A stretch of 64,000 nucleotides of DNA from Bacteroidales bacterium (GTDB lineage: Bacteria; Bacteroidota; Bacteroidia; Bacteroidales; UBA4417). This document shows, one piece after another, positions 24,932 through 33,418 of the stretch (within the stretch, counting starts at the first letter, position 1; the number at the start of each line of letters is the position of its first letter). The translations under genes and the position numbers were made by a program. Location of the stretch: assembly GCA_016707705.1 (NCBI GenBank), contig JADJHD010000001.1, positions 248,001-312,000 of the forward strand, given 5' to 3'. The notes under the pieces were generated by a model, which was not told where the DNA came from, did no database searches, and was given only the letters and a program-made list of their open reading frames with translations.

Positions 24932-25253
24932 TATTTTTTATATCTACTTTTCCTTTGTTTCAATTTCTTGATTTGCAGCTAACCTGTTATAACAAACTGC
25001 AATAAATCTACCATGAATAACTCCTGCAGATTGAATATTTCAGGGGGATGATTCTACACCTGGTGAAAAAATCATCAAAATGATTTGGCTGTTTCACAAA
25101 TAAACCGGCATAAATGAAACAAATCTGTTCAGAATAGGTTTAGCAATTATACAGATTACTTTTACACCAGGGAACTTCTGATTTTTTGTTTTGATTTAAG
25201 GGCATATTATTCAGCTGAACTGCTTAACAAACATACTATTGCAAAGAATTCTT
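24932..25253. other. Intergenic region without a recognised gene
   Basis: About 320 bp between the divergent NUDIX and clpS genes. The only local structure I see is a short hairpin, AAATCAT-CAAA-ATGATTT near 25070, without a T-run. The clpS promoter box follows at 25254. Confidence 0.5.
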
Positions 25254-25261
25254 TAATTTTG
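25254..25261 (+). promoter_or_regulatory. clpS promoter -7 box TAATTTTG
   Basis: A TAnnTTTG match 17 nt before ATG 25279. A TTG at 25270 would fall at the transcription start, so the ATG is preferred. Confidence 0.55.
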
Positions 25262-25278
25262 CAGAAAAATTGAATGTT

Positions 25279-25551
25279 ATGGTTAAGGAAAAGCAAGAAA
25301 CATTTAATCAGTATTCTGAGTCAACCGGGACTGAGAAGGAGCTGGTTTTGTACAATGATGACCATAATACATTTGAGTATGTAATTGATTCATTGATTGA
25401 AGTTTGTGCACATGCACCGGAACAAGCAGAACAATGTGCCTTTGTTGCCCATACCAAAGGAAAATGTGGAATTAAAAATGGTGATTACTCCTTTCTTGAA
25501 TCCATGCACTCAGAACTTCTTAATCGAGGTCTGACAACCAAAATTGAATAA
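25279..25551 (+). CDS. clpS: ATP-dependent Clp protease adaptor ClpS
   Basis: The 90-residue protein has the ClpS core: VLYNDDHNTFEYVIDSLIEVC (hydrophobic pocket for N-degrons), then AEQCAFVAHTKGKCGIKNGDY. ClpS delivers proteins with destabilising N-terminal residues to a Clp ATPase. The partner is probably the ClpC encoded at 40857-43439 or a ClpA-like protein elsewhere. The gene is 12 nt upstream of the M48 lipoprotein gene and probably co-transcribed. Confidence 0.93.
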   Translation: MVKEKQETFNQYSESTGTEKELVLYNDDHNTFEYVIDSLIEVCAHAPEQAEQCAFVAHTKGKCGIKNGDYSFLESMHSELLNRGLTTKIE

Positions 25552-25563
25552 ATATCTTTTCTG

Positions 25564-26487
25564 ATGAATAAATTGACCAAATTATCCATTCTCCTTTTGA
25601 TTATAGCCTCTGTTTCTGCCTGCCAGAAAGTTCCTATAACAGGCCGTAAACAGATGAAACTTCTGCCCAGAAGTACCATGTCTCAGATGGGCGCTGAAAG
25701 TTATTCATCTTTTCTGAAGGAAAATCCACCTGTTAATCCTCCTACAATCCAATCAGCTACTGTGACTTCTGTAGGACAAAAGGTTTCAGCTGCAGTTGAA
25801 AAGTATATGAATGATAACGGATATTCCAGCCGCATTGAAGGTTATAAATGGGAATTCAATGTTGTAGAAAGCAACGAAATCAATGCCTGGTGCATGCCTG
25901 GAGGTAAAGTAGTTGTTTATACCGGTATATTGCCATTGACAAAAGATGATGCTGGATTGGCCGTAGTTATAGGTCATGAAATAGCGCATGCAATTGCTGA
26001 TCATGGTAATGAAAGGATGAGCCAGCAGCTAGCCATACAACTTGGTGGTATTTCACTGGCGGTTGCCATGCAGCAAAAACCACAACAAACTCAGGATATA
26101 TTTCTTACAGCTTATGGCATAGGATCACAACTCGGACAACTTGCCTATTCAAGGCAGCATGAGCTGGAAGCAGATAAGTTAGGTTTGATTTTTATGGCTA
26201 TGGCAGGATATGATCCACACAGGGCTATAACATTCTGGCAGGAAATGGCCTCAAAAGGTGGAAGTAAGCCACCACAAATCTTAAGCACTCACCCTTCTGA
26301 CCAGAAACGAATTGACCAGATAACAGCATTCCTCCCTGAGGCTATGAAGTATTATAAGCAGGGAGGAATAGAAAATCCAGTGAATAAACCAGCTCAGCAA
26401 AAAGAGAATAAACAGGGAACACAAAATTCAAACGGTCAATCCAATCCAGAACAAAATAAAAAGAAAACTGGCGTTAAAGTGAAATAA
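25564..26487 (+). CDS. M48-family metallopeptidase lipoprotein
   Basis: The 307-residue protein has a lipobox (ASVSAC, Cys20) and a zinc protease domain. HEIAH at 138-142 gives two ligands, and the second motif HELEADKLG (about 199-207) supplies the third. WCMPGGKVVVYTGIL ahead of it is typical of the BepA/LoiP-like group, which acts in outer-membrane protein quality control. The tail is Gln/Asn/Lys-rich and disordered. It is co-transcribed with clpS and followed by a terminator. Confidence 0.93.
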   Translation: MNKLTKLSILLLIIASVSACQKVPITGRKQMKLLPRSTMSQMGAESYSSFLKENPPVNPPTIQSATVTSVGQKVSAAVEKYMNDNGYSSRIEGYKWEFNVVESNEINAWCMPGGKVVVYTGILPLTKDDAGLAVVIGHEIAHAIADHGNERMSQQLAIQLGGISLAVAMQQKPQQTQDIFLTAYGIGSQLGQLAYSRQHELEADKLGLIFMAMAGYDPHRAITFWQEMASKGGSKPPQILSTHPSDQKRIDQITAFLPEAMKYYKQGGIENPVNKPAQQKENKQGTQNSNGQSNPEQNKKKTGVKVK

Positions 26488-26513
26488 ATCGGTCACAGCC
26501 GTAATTTATCACG

Positions 26514-26540
26514 AAGCGCCTTAATAACCGGGCGCTTTTT
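26514..26540 (+). terminator. Terminator after the M48 gene
   Basis: AAGCGCC pairs with GGCGCTT, followed by a run of T. It lies directly before the relA/spoT homologue, whose ATG at 26546 is only a few bases after the T-run, so that gene must rely on read-through or a promoter overlapping this region. Confidence 0.8.
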
Positions 26541-26545
26541 TATTA

Positions 26546-28771
26546 ATGTCCCTCATTAGAACAATGGCAGAAATAAATAATATAGTTAACTACAACCCTT
26601 CAGCTGAGGTAAAATCAAGGTATCGTGATTTAATGAACGCCTGCCGCTATCTTACTGATCAGGATAAAAAGCTAATAAGGACTGCGTTCCTGGAAGTAAT
26701 TAACACCTTCCATGATAAGGTTAGGGAAAATGGGGACCCTTACTTTATTCATGCTGTCTCAGTTGCAATAATTGTTGCTGAAGAAATGGGCCTCGACAGC
26801 AGCAGCGTGATTGCAGCTTTGCTTCAGGATCTGCCAGGACTGGGAGAAGATCGTAAACCGGCTCTGACCAAGGTATTTGGAAAAAAAATAACGGATATTG
26901 TCTACAACCTCCATATTATCTCTGAGTTAAGGTTGCAGAAGGTCTCAATCAACCCTGAGAACTTTATTCAGTTGTTGCTGACAATGTCATCAGATATCCG
27001 GGTAATTCTCATCCGACTTGCTGACAGGTTAAACCTCATGCGAATCATTAACCTGTTGCCACCCGCACAGCAAATGCAGGTTTCAATTGAGACATCCGGT
27101 TTGTATGCTCCTCTTGCGCACCGGCTTGGATTATACCGCATTAAAACGGAGTTGGAAGAGCTGGCAATGAAACATGCCTATCCTGAAATTTTTGAAGGCA
27201 TTTCAAGAAGAATTGAACAAACAAGAGATCAGCAAAATTCTTTCTTTCTTGAATTTATTGAACCCATCAAACAAGATCTGCTGCAGAATAGTCTCGATTT
27301 TGAGATTAAATACCGTACAAAATCGATTCCTTCCATTTGGAATAAAATGAAAAAACAGGGAATTGACTTTGATCAGGTTTATGACTTTTTCGCCATTCGC
27401 ATTATTACCAACAGCAATGAAATAAGTGAAAAATCAGATTGCTGGAAGGCTTATTCGCTGGTCACCAATATCTATCAGCCAAATCCTTCCAGAATGAGGG
27501 ACTGGATTTCAGCTCCCAAAAGTAGTGGGTATGAGTCACTACATACAACTGTTACAGGTCCAGGCGGAAAATCAGTAGAAGTGCAGATTCGATCGGCAAG
27601 AATGGATGAAGCTGCAGAGAAGGGGAGGGCAGCTCACTGGAAATACAAGGATTCAACAGCTTCTTCCAGGGATTCTGCGGATCAATGGCTTCATAATGTG
27701 AGAACTATTCTGGAGAACTACGTGCCAGGTGAGGATGAAATAGATCAGTCATCCAAAATGGAATTGTTTTCCGATTACGTATATGCTTTTACACCTCAGG
27801 GTGACTTGAAGAAGCTTAAATCAGGAGCTACTGTTTTGGACTTTGCATTCGATATTCACTCTCAGATTGGTCAGAAATGCACAGGTGCAAAAGTTAATAA
27901 CCTTTATGTACCCTTGAAGCAAGTCCTGAAAACCGGTGATCAGGTTGAAGTTATTACTGCAAAAAATCAAAAGCCCAATAAGGACTGGCTTTCATTTGTC
28001 ACAACGTCCAAAGCCATTTCACGGATAAAAAGATGCCTTAAGGACGATGAATTCTCACAGGCTGATACAGGGAAAGGAATTCTCCAGAGAAAGCTGGGAC
28101 AATTAAAGCAGCCCTATTCTGATGAATTGGCTCATAAACTTGTCTCTTATTTTAAGGCAGTAAGTGTGCTTGATTTATTTCATGGAATCGCGGAAGGTAA
28201 ATATGACCTCCAGAAAGTAAGAGAGGCGCTTCTACCGGCTCCAAAACCTGAGGAAAGCAAGGTACCTGAGAAGGTTCATAGCTTAAATCAAAGCCCTGCA
28301 GCTCTTAAAGATGCTGAAAAGGCTATGGTCTTTATCAATGATGATACTCCGATGAATGATGTGAAACTGGCTAAATGCTGCCATCCAATTTTTGGAGATC
28401 AGATTTTTGGGTTTGTAACTGTTGCAGAAGGAATTAAAATTCACAGGTCCGACTGTACCAATGCACCTGAGATGAAAAGCCGCTATGCATATCGCGTAGT
28501 CTCAGCCCGATGGGCGGAAAAAGCTGAAGTATCTGCCTATTTAGCTACTCTGCTGATTACAGGAGAGGACAGGGTAGGAATGCTGAACAGCATCTCTGAT
28601 TTATTAACCCGGGACCTGAATGCAAATATCCGTTCCATTAACCTTTCCTCCAATTCGGGCAAATTTGAAGGCACTCTCTCTGTAAATGTCAGCAGTAAAT
28701 CACATCTGGATTTGATCATTGCAAAATTATCTAAGCTAAAAGGTGTACGCCGGGTTTCAAGAGTGAAATAA
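26546..28771 (+). CDS. RelA/SpoT family (p)ppGpp synthetase with degenerate hydrolase domain
   Basis: The 741-residue protein has the RelA/SpoT layout: HD domain (about 45-200), synthetase (about 245-385), TGS (about 405-465), a helical region, and an ACT domain at the C-terminus (about 665-741). The synthetase motifs look intact (DFFAIRIIT, SSGYESLHTTV, EVQIR, AAHWKYK). The hydrolase motif is not: canonical LLHDxxED reads LLQDLPGLGED (His to Gln94), and ADRLHNMR reads ADRLNLMR (catalytic Asn to Leu164). H69 and D160 remain. I infer a synthetase with little or no hydrolase activity, so a second, bifunctional homologue should exist elsewhere in the genome. Confidence 0.94.
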   Translation: MSLIRTMAEINNIVNYNPSAEVKSRYRDLMNACRYLTDQDKKLIRTAFLEVINTFHDKVRENGDPYFIHAVSVAIIVAEEMGLDSSSVIAALLQDLPGLGEDRKPALTKVFGKKITDIVYNLHIISELRLQKVSINPENFIQLLLTMSSDIRVILIRLADRLNLMRIINLLPPAQQMQVSIETSGLYAPLAHRLGLYRIKTELEELAMKHAYPEIFEGISRRIEQTRDQQNSFFLEFIEPIKQDLLQNSLDFEIKYRTKSIPSIWNKMKKQGIDFDQVYDFFAIRIITNSNEISEKSDCWKAYSLVTNIYQPNPSRMRDWISAPKSSGYESLHTTVTGPGGKSVEVQIRSARMDEAAEKGRAAHWKYKDSTASSRDSADQWLHNVRTILENYVPGEDEIDQSSKMELFSDYVYAFTPQGDLKKLKSGATVLDFAFDIHSQIGQKCTGAKVNNLYVPLKQVLKTGDQVEVITAKNQKPNKDWLSFVTTSKAISRIKRCLKDDEFSQADTGKGILQRKLGQLKQPYSDELAHKLVSYFKAVSVLDLFHGIAEGKYDLQKVREALLPAPKPEESKVPEKVHSLNQSPAALKDAEKAMVFINDDTPMNDVKLAKCCHPIFGDQIFGFVTVAEGIKIHRSDCTNAPEMKSRYAYRVVSARWAEKAEVSAYLATLLITGEDRVGMLNSISDLLTRDLNANIRSINLSSNSGKFEGTLSVNVSSKSHLDLIIAKLSKLKGVRRVSRVK

Positions 28772-28813
28772 TTTTTCGAACTTTGAGTAGAATCTAATAA
28801 CTACTGAAAAGTC

Positions 28814-29272
28814 ATGTCTCTCGCCTTGAATGCATATGGTTTACCAAAACTGCGGGAAGGCATGAATGTAGACTTTTTCGTCCGAAACCAGATTGTACTC
28901 CAGGATAATAAAACCTATTTCATTCTGGAGGATCCATCAGAAACTAAACACTTTATTGAAGCCGATCCATATCATCATTATCAGATACAGTCAGGACAAA
29001 AACTAAGGTGTCAAATTGTTAAAATCAATTGTACCGGACGAATAATACTTGAACCAACTCATCCGGTCTACAAAATTGGAGAATCCTATGAATTCAGATT
29101 ACTTCCTTCCGATTCAATTGATCAGGAAAACTGTTACTTGCTGGAAGATGTCTTTGGTAATCTCATTAAAATAACTAAGTCAGATAAACTTTTTCCCATT
29201 GGAAATCCGCCGATTTCAATTCGTTGCATAATTAAAAGTATAAAAAAGGGTATTCCAGAGTTTGAAATATAG
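28814..29272 (+). CDS. Hypothetical protein with beta-rich, possibly OB-fold-like repeats
   Basis: This 152-residue soluble protein was not recognised as a named family. It has two similar beta-rich halves: GMNVDFFVRNQIVLQDNKTY followed by GQKLRCQIVKINCTGRIILEP, then IGESYEFRLLP followed by SIRCIIKSIKKGIPEFE. The alternation of short strands and RCxIxKI motifs suggests S1/OB-like nucleic acid binding domains, which is inference only. It follows the relA/spoT homologue by 42 nt on the same strand, and the large RNA gene lies downstream. Confidence 0.7.
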   Translation: MSLALNAYGLPKLREGMNVDFFVRNQIVLQDNKTYFILEDPSETKHFIEADPYHHYQIQSGQKLRCQIVKINCTGRIILEPTHPVYKIGESYEFRLLPSDSIDQENCYLLEDVFGNLIKITKSDKLFPIGNPPISIRCIIKSIKKGIPEFEI

Positions 29273-29393
29273 TAACATCTGTCCCTATTGTTAATTATTA
29301 ATTTGGTATTCAAGTATTTACTAACCTATATAGTTATTAACAATTGTTCATTTCTCCTGTGCAGATTTAGTTGACTAATAATCTGGAAATCAC

Positions 29394-29425
29394 TTGATTT
29401 CAGGGTGCAAAAGGTTGTAATTTTA
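29394..29425 (+). promoter_or_regulatory. Candidate promoter of the large RNA gene
   Basis: TTG (29394-29396) and TAATTTTA (29418-29425) are separated by 21 nt. This matches Bacteroidota -33/-7 spacing, with one mismatch at the last base of TAnnTTTG. It predicts a start near 29430. Confidence 0.4.
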
Positions 29426-29429
29426 ATTC

Positions 29430-30185
29430 ACCGGATGCGATTAAACGCCACGGCTCAAGTTGCAGATTATATTACCCTGTGTAGTAAAATTTAATACACA
29501 ATCCTGAAAGTCCCCGTGAGAAGGTTAACGATCATGGATTACGAGTCGTAAGGAAGCAAATCAAAGCCTGCTTCAGAAAGCCATCCTTTTTGGATAGCAT
29601 ACTGAAGAGCAGAAAGGAAGCAGGGAAGGATACCTGAAAAGGAAAACTAACCTCGCAGAGTCTGAAACTCAAACCGCATGGGATGGAATGAAGACACTTT
29701 CTGTAAGCTACATTACTTCCTGGTTACATAAACCAGTCCAAGGACGGGAATATGCGGCAGGCATTGAATCAGCGGAGGCTTACCCGAATTACAGGAACTT
29801 TGGAAACAGAGTCTTTGAAAATTCAACAATCTGATTACATCGCAAGAAGAAGTCAGGTGAAAGGGTAGGGGATAAGCATACTGGCAACAGTTTGTTTGCC
29901 TGGATTTGAAGCATAAAGTGAAAGCAATGTGCAACAATCCACCTCAAATGCAGAAGTAACGGAAAGTAGTATCTGCAAGGATATTACCTCCGGGACTGAA
30001 TATCAGGCCGAAAGGCTGAAGTATTTAGTCAGACTTGAGCCCTGCAAGGGTAAACTGATGTAGGGACCGGCAAGAGTTCGAAAGAGCTATCGTCGCTGCG
30101 ACGCAACATCCGACCTCGGTCGCAATCAAGGTTGCCTCCGAAGGAGTGGGGAACTTTCCGAACAGGAAGGTTCCCCACATTTTTT
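29430..30185 (+). ncRNA. Large structured non-coding RNA (about 755 nt), family not assigned
   Basis: No protein gene fits this 1-kb gap, and the sequence is dense in hairpins. Local stems: 29478-29483/29495-29500; TTACG/CGTAA 29539-29551; CTTCAG/CTGAAG 29571-29607; CCT-GAAA-AGG 29633-29642; GAGT/ACTC 29658-29670; CTGGTT/AACCAG 29720-29736; an 8-bp stem 29829-29836/29851-29858; TGCAGA/TCTGCA 29949-29977; and a 9-bp stem 29994-30002/30022-30030 capped by a GAAA tetraloop. Two nested long-range helices join the ends: 29452-29460 with 30033-30041 (9 bp, perfect) and 29432-29437 with 30107-30112. It ends in a 14-bp terminator. Some words resemble RNase P conserved regions in order, but the RNase P CCGGCUUA strand is missing. 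That it is an RNA gene is well supported; its identity is open. Confidence 0.75.
30146..30185 (+). terminator. Strong terminator ending the large RNA
   Basis: A 14-bp stem (30146-30159 with 30165-30178, one G-T wobble), a GAACA loop, then A and six T. Confidence 0.93.
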
Positions 30186-30278
30186 ATGTGATTTTCGGAA
30201 TTGTTTTTACTTTTTTCATATAAAGCAAATAAGATCTGAAATATCGCATTAAATTTACGTCCTTAACTAAATCTTGAT

Positions 30279-30974
30279 ATGTCTTCCCATAAGTATGCCG
30301 TTATCGGCATTGGCCAGTTCGGCAAAGCTATCGCCCGGGCTCTTTCCAATAAAGGATATGAAGTTTTGGCAATTGATAGTGATACTGAAATTATTGACAG
30401 CATTGGTGATGATGTTGCCTATGCAGTAACACTGGATGCTACCGACCGCAAAGCCCTGATGTCGCAGAACATTGAAGAATTCGATGCAGTTGTGGTTGCA
30501 ATAGGTTCAGATTTCGAACAAAGATTGCTATGTACGTCCATCCTGCTTGATCTGGATATTAAGCGTATCATAACCCGGGCAAACGGTGAGGCTCAAAGGA
30601 TAATCCTGGAGAAAATGGGCATCAAGGAAATACTGTCACCAGAGGAAGAAGTTGGAATTCTTGTTGCTGAAAGAATGTTAAATCCAAGTATTGTTAGCTA
30701 TCTTCAACTTCCTGATGATCATAGGATTGCAGAAATTTACAGTCCTGTTAATTGCATACATAAAACCTTTGGAGAAATCGATTTGCGGGATAAGTACAAG
30801 CTAAGCCTTATCACTGTAAAGAAAGAGATCAAGAGTAAAAAGGATGGAAAGGAAATTACTGAGCATCATATAGCAGGTGTTCCAGACTCAAAGCAGGTAC
30901 TTGAACCATCTGACCGATTGGTGATATTCGGCCACAACAGGGACATTGACAGGTTCCTTGAAATAAATGCTTAG
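30279..30974 (+). CDS. trkA: TrkA/KtrA-type potassium channel regulatory subunit
   Basis: The 231-residue protein has an RCK/TrkA-N domain with the nucleotide-binding Rossmann motif VIGIGQFGKAIA (about 8-19) and D35 in LAIDSD. It also has a TrkA-C domain (about 150-228). Cytoplasmic octamers of such proteins gate the partner channel in response to ATP/ADP or NAD(H). The single RCK unit matches KtrA-like proteins and not the double-length TrkA of enterobacteria. It is 14 nt upstream of the membrane subunit gene and downstream of the large RNA terminator. Confidence 0.94.
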   Translation: MSSHKYAVIGIGQFGKAIARALSNKGYEVLAIDSDTEIIDSIGDDVAYAVTLDATDRKALMSQNIEEFDAVVVAIGSDFEQRLLCTSILLDLDIKRIITRANGEAQRIILEKMGIKEILSPEEEVGILVAERMLNPSIVSYLQLPDDHRIAEIYSPVNCIHKTFGEIDLRDKYKLSLITVKKEIKSKKDGKEITEHHIAGVPDSKQVLEPSDRLVIFGHNRDIDRFLEINA

Positions 30975-30988
30975 GCCTCCTCCTCGCT

Positions 30989-32854
30989 ATGCCTACAAGC
31001 CAAATCAACAAAGTACGAGAATTCATTAACATCAGGTTGTACAGACATAAAACCTATGTTCTGACGACTTTTCGCATTCTCAGCTTTCTGGTTTCACTTT
31101 TGGCTATTGGCACTATAATTTATTATCATGGATTTCCTGAAACTCCTCAAACATACCGATTTGCAATTCTGGTTATCGAATTCAGTTTTGCCTTTTATGT
31201 TCTGAAATATTTTATCAAGATTTTTTATCATTTTCATCCTATTGAATTTATTAAATCAAATGCCTTTGAAGGATTAATCTTGCTTTTGGTCATATTTGAT
31301 GGAGTATTCTCTCTTTTTATTGGCAAATCTTTTGTCCGAACTATTTTCATGAGCATTGGAATGCCCAACATGACAGTGTATTACACTCTATTTATACAGT
31401 TATACTTTCTTATTATAATCGCAATTGAAGTTGGAAAAGCTAGTCAGAAAATTGCTGTATTTCAACTAGGGCCATCAGCATTACTCTCACTCTCCTTCAT
31501 TTTTATAATACTGGCAGGTGCAGGATTGTTAATGCTTCCGGAAATGACCACGCATGGAATTCGATTTATTGATGCCCTTTTTACTTCAACTTCTGCATGC
31601 TGTGTTACAGGTCTTGTATCAGTAGACACGGCCACTTGTTTCACCTTTAAAGGTAAAACCATCATCATGATGCTTATTCAGGTAGGTGGCTTAAATATCA
31701 TTTCATTCGCAACATTCTTCGCTACTTTTTACAGAAATGCTGCTGGTTTAAGATATCAATCAATCCTGAAAGATTTGATTTCATCAGATAAACTCAGCAA
31801 TACAAGACATCTGCTAAGAAAGATTTTCCTTTTCAGCCTTATTATTGAATTTATAGGAGCTGTATTGCTTTTCTTTACCTGGCCAACTGAATTTCAGTTT
31901 TATAGCTTTGGACAAAAATTATATTTCTCAGTATTTCATTCAGTATCTGCATTCAACAATGCTGGTTTTGCCCTTTTTACTGATAACCTTTATGATGTTG
32001 CTGTACGTCATGCCTATTACTTCCATTTGGTAATTGCCGGACTGATTTTCTTCGGGGGAATCGGGTTTATAGTAATTGAAGACATCTTTGGTTTTAAGAA
32101 TATTAAATTAAGGAAACAGCTGCGCTGGAAAAAGTTATTGGTTCATTCGAGAGTTGCCATCAATACATCCTTGATTCTAATAGTAGTTGGCGCTGTCATT
32201 TTTTATCTGATTGAAAAAGATAATACAATCAAGGAATATGGCTTTGTGGGTAGCATGGTAACATCAATCTTTCAATCGGTTACATGCAGGACTGCTGGAT
32301 TTAATAGTGTTGATTTCACCAGGCTCGGCCAGCCAATTCTTATCTTCATGATGCTTCTGATGTTCATTGGAGCATCTCCAGGATCAACAGGTGGAGGTAT
32401 TAAGACTACTACCTTTGCCATTATTCTTCGATCTGCGTGGAACACAATAAGAGGTCGCAGGTACCTCGAGATGCAAAAGCATACTGTGTCAGGAGAAACC
32501 ATTAATAAAGCATACTCCATTGCACTGTTTTCAGTGTCATTGATCTTTATTTCAACCTTTTTCCTTTCCATCACTGAAAAAAACATTGATTTTATAAATC
32601 TACTATTTGAAGAGATTTCAGCCTTTGGCACGGTGGGATTATCTACCGGAATAACAGCAGGACTTACTGATACAGGGAAAATGATACCAAACTTACCATG
32701 TATGTTGGTCAGCTACAATTCTGACTTTGCAAAAATAGCAAATCACAAGGAGGGCTATTTATACCAAGTACAAGTATTCAGAAATAAATATTATGGTCGG
32801 GTAGAATTCTTTGGGATCAAGAATACTAAAACAAATAAAAAAAGGAACCTTTGA
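30989..32854 (+). CDS. trkH: TrkH/KtrB potassium transporter membrane subunit, 3' end disrupted by indels
   Basis: Up to about residue 565 this is a normal TrkH/KtrB-type K+ channel subunit. An extra N-terminal membrane region is followed by four M1-P-M2 units with selectivity filters such as STSACCVTGLVS, SAFNNAGFALF, QSVTCRTAGFNSV and SAFGTVGLSTG. After GKMI (about 32686) the reading frame leaves the family pattern. The expected continuation is found in other frames: TMYVG near 32695, and a family-like terminal segment ITRRAIYTKYKYSEINIMVG with a stop at 32802-32804. The frame given here instead runs 50 nt further, into the terminator at 32837. So several small indels lie between about 32686 and 32745. 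Assembly error or true inactivation cannot be told apart here. Confidence 0.88.
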   Translation: MPTSQINKVREFINIRLYRHKTYVLTTFRILSFLVSLLAIGTIIYYHGFPETPQTYRFAILVIEFSFAFYVLKYFIKIFYHFHPIEFIKSNAFEGLILLLVIFDGVFSLFIGKSFVRTIFMSIGMPNMTVYYTLFIQLYFLIIIAIEVGKASQKIAVFQLGPSALLSLSFIFIILAGAGLLMLPEMTTHGIRFIDALFTSTSACCVTGLVSVDTATCFTFKGKTIIMMLIQVGGLNIISFATFFATFYRNAAGLRYQSILKDLISSDKLSNTRHLLRKIFLFSLIIEFIGAVLLFFTWPTEFQFYSFGQKLYFSVFHSVSAFNNAGFALFTDNLYDVAVRHAYYFHLVIAGLIFFGGIGFIVIEDIFGFKNIKLRKQLRWKKLLVHSRVAINTSLILIVVGAVIFYLIEKDNTIKEYGFVGSMVTSIFQSVTCRTAGFNSVDFTRLGQPILIFMMLLMFIGASPGSTGGGIKTTTFAIILRSAWNTIRGRRYLEMQKHTVSGETINKAYSIALFSVSLIFISTFFLSITEKNIDFINLLFEEISAFGTVGLSTGITAGLTDTGKMIPNLPCMLVSYNSDFAKIANHKEGYLYQVQVFRNKYYGRVEFFGIKNTKTNKKRNL

Positions 32855-32869
32855 GGGGTTCCTTTTTTC
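32837..32869 (+). terminator. Terminator of the trkA-trkH operon
   Basis: GGAACC (32844-32849) pairs with GGTTCC (32857-32862), extended by flanking A-T pairs and followed by T6. It overlaps the shifted trkH frame, supporting an original stop at 32804. Confidence 0.88.
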
Positions 32870-33002
32870 TGTTTTTTAGGTAAACCAGGTTTAATGAATT
32901 TGCTGTTGTGATGCGATTGCTAAAATAATATTATCCATTGCTGGGAGACAGAAACATTTGTTAAAAGTTGTTAATCAAATCACAAAACACCCAACACACT
33001 AA

Positions 33003-33311
33003 TTATTCCTTGTCAGTATCCCGTTCTTCCTCTTCTTCGTAATTATCTCCGCCTTCTTTGACATCAGGAGTTTCTTCGAAGAAATCCTCATCGTCCTTTT
33101 CTGACTTGTTATCAATCTTAACAGGTACCTTAATCAGATAACTGGCGTCATCAGTGTCAACAGTTATAGCAAAGAAAAATGCTTCGCCGACAGTCTTGAC
33201 CTTTATAGTATGGTTAACCCACCCCAATGGATATTTCTTCCGAATAGCCTCCATTAACTCTGGAGAAACATTCTGGTAGTTGATTATTAGCTTCTTGCGT
33301 TCACCCGACAT
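33003..33311 (-). CDS. Conserved hypothetical acidic protein
   Basis: This 102-residue soluble protein has an ordered N-terminal two thirds (SPELMEAIRKKYPLGWVNHT, then beta-strands with AFFFAITVDTDDASYLIKVPVK). The tail from about 70 is very acidic and probably disordered, rich in Glu and Asp. I believe similar short proteins occur in other Bacteroidota but cannot name a family. It stands alone on the minus strand next to the trk operon terminator. Confidence 0.65.
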   Translation of the reverse strand: MSGERKKLIINYQNVSPELMEAIRKKYPLGWVNHTIKVKTVGEAFFFAITVDTDDASYLIKVPVKIDNKSEKDDEDFFEETPDVKEGGDNYEEEEERDTDKE

Positions 33312-33418
33312 AATCAGATTTTTCTACGTGTTGAAAGTACAATTATACGGAACAAATTGATTTTCCGACCAGCTTTTAAATTATTTAACATTTTTTTTAC
33401 CTGATCCCTGTAAAAATA

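Noticed and set aside
29713..29937. A 74-codon open frame on the minus strand inside the large RNA
   Set aside because: It runs antisense through several strong hairpins of the RNA gene and shows no protein-like features.
29430..30185. tmRNA, group I or group II intron
   Set aside because: No tRNA-like ends or tag frame, no group II domain V hairpin, no reverse transcriptase and no interrupted gene were found around the element.
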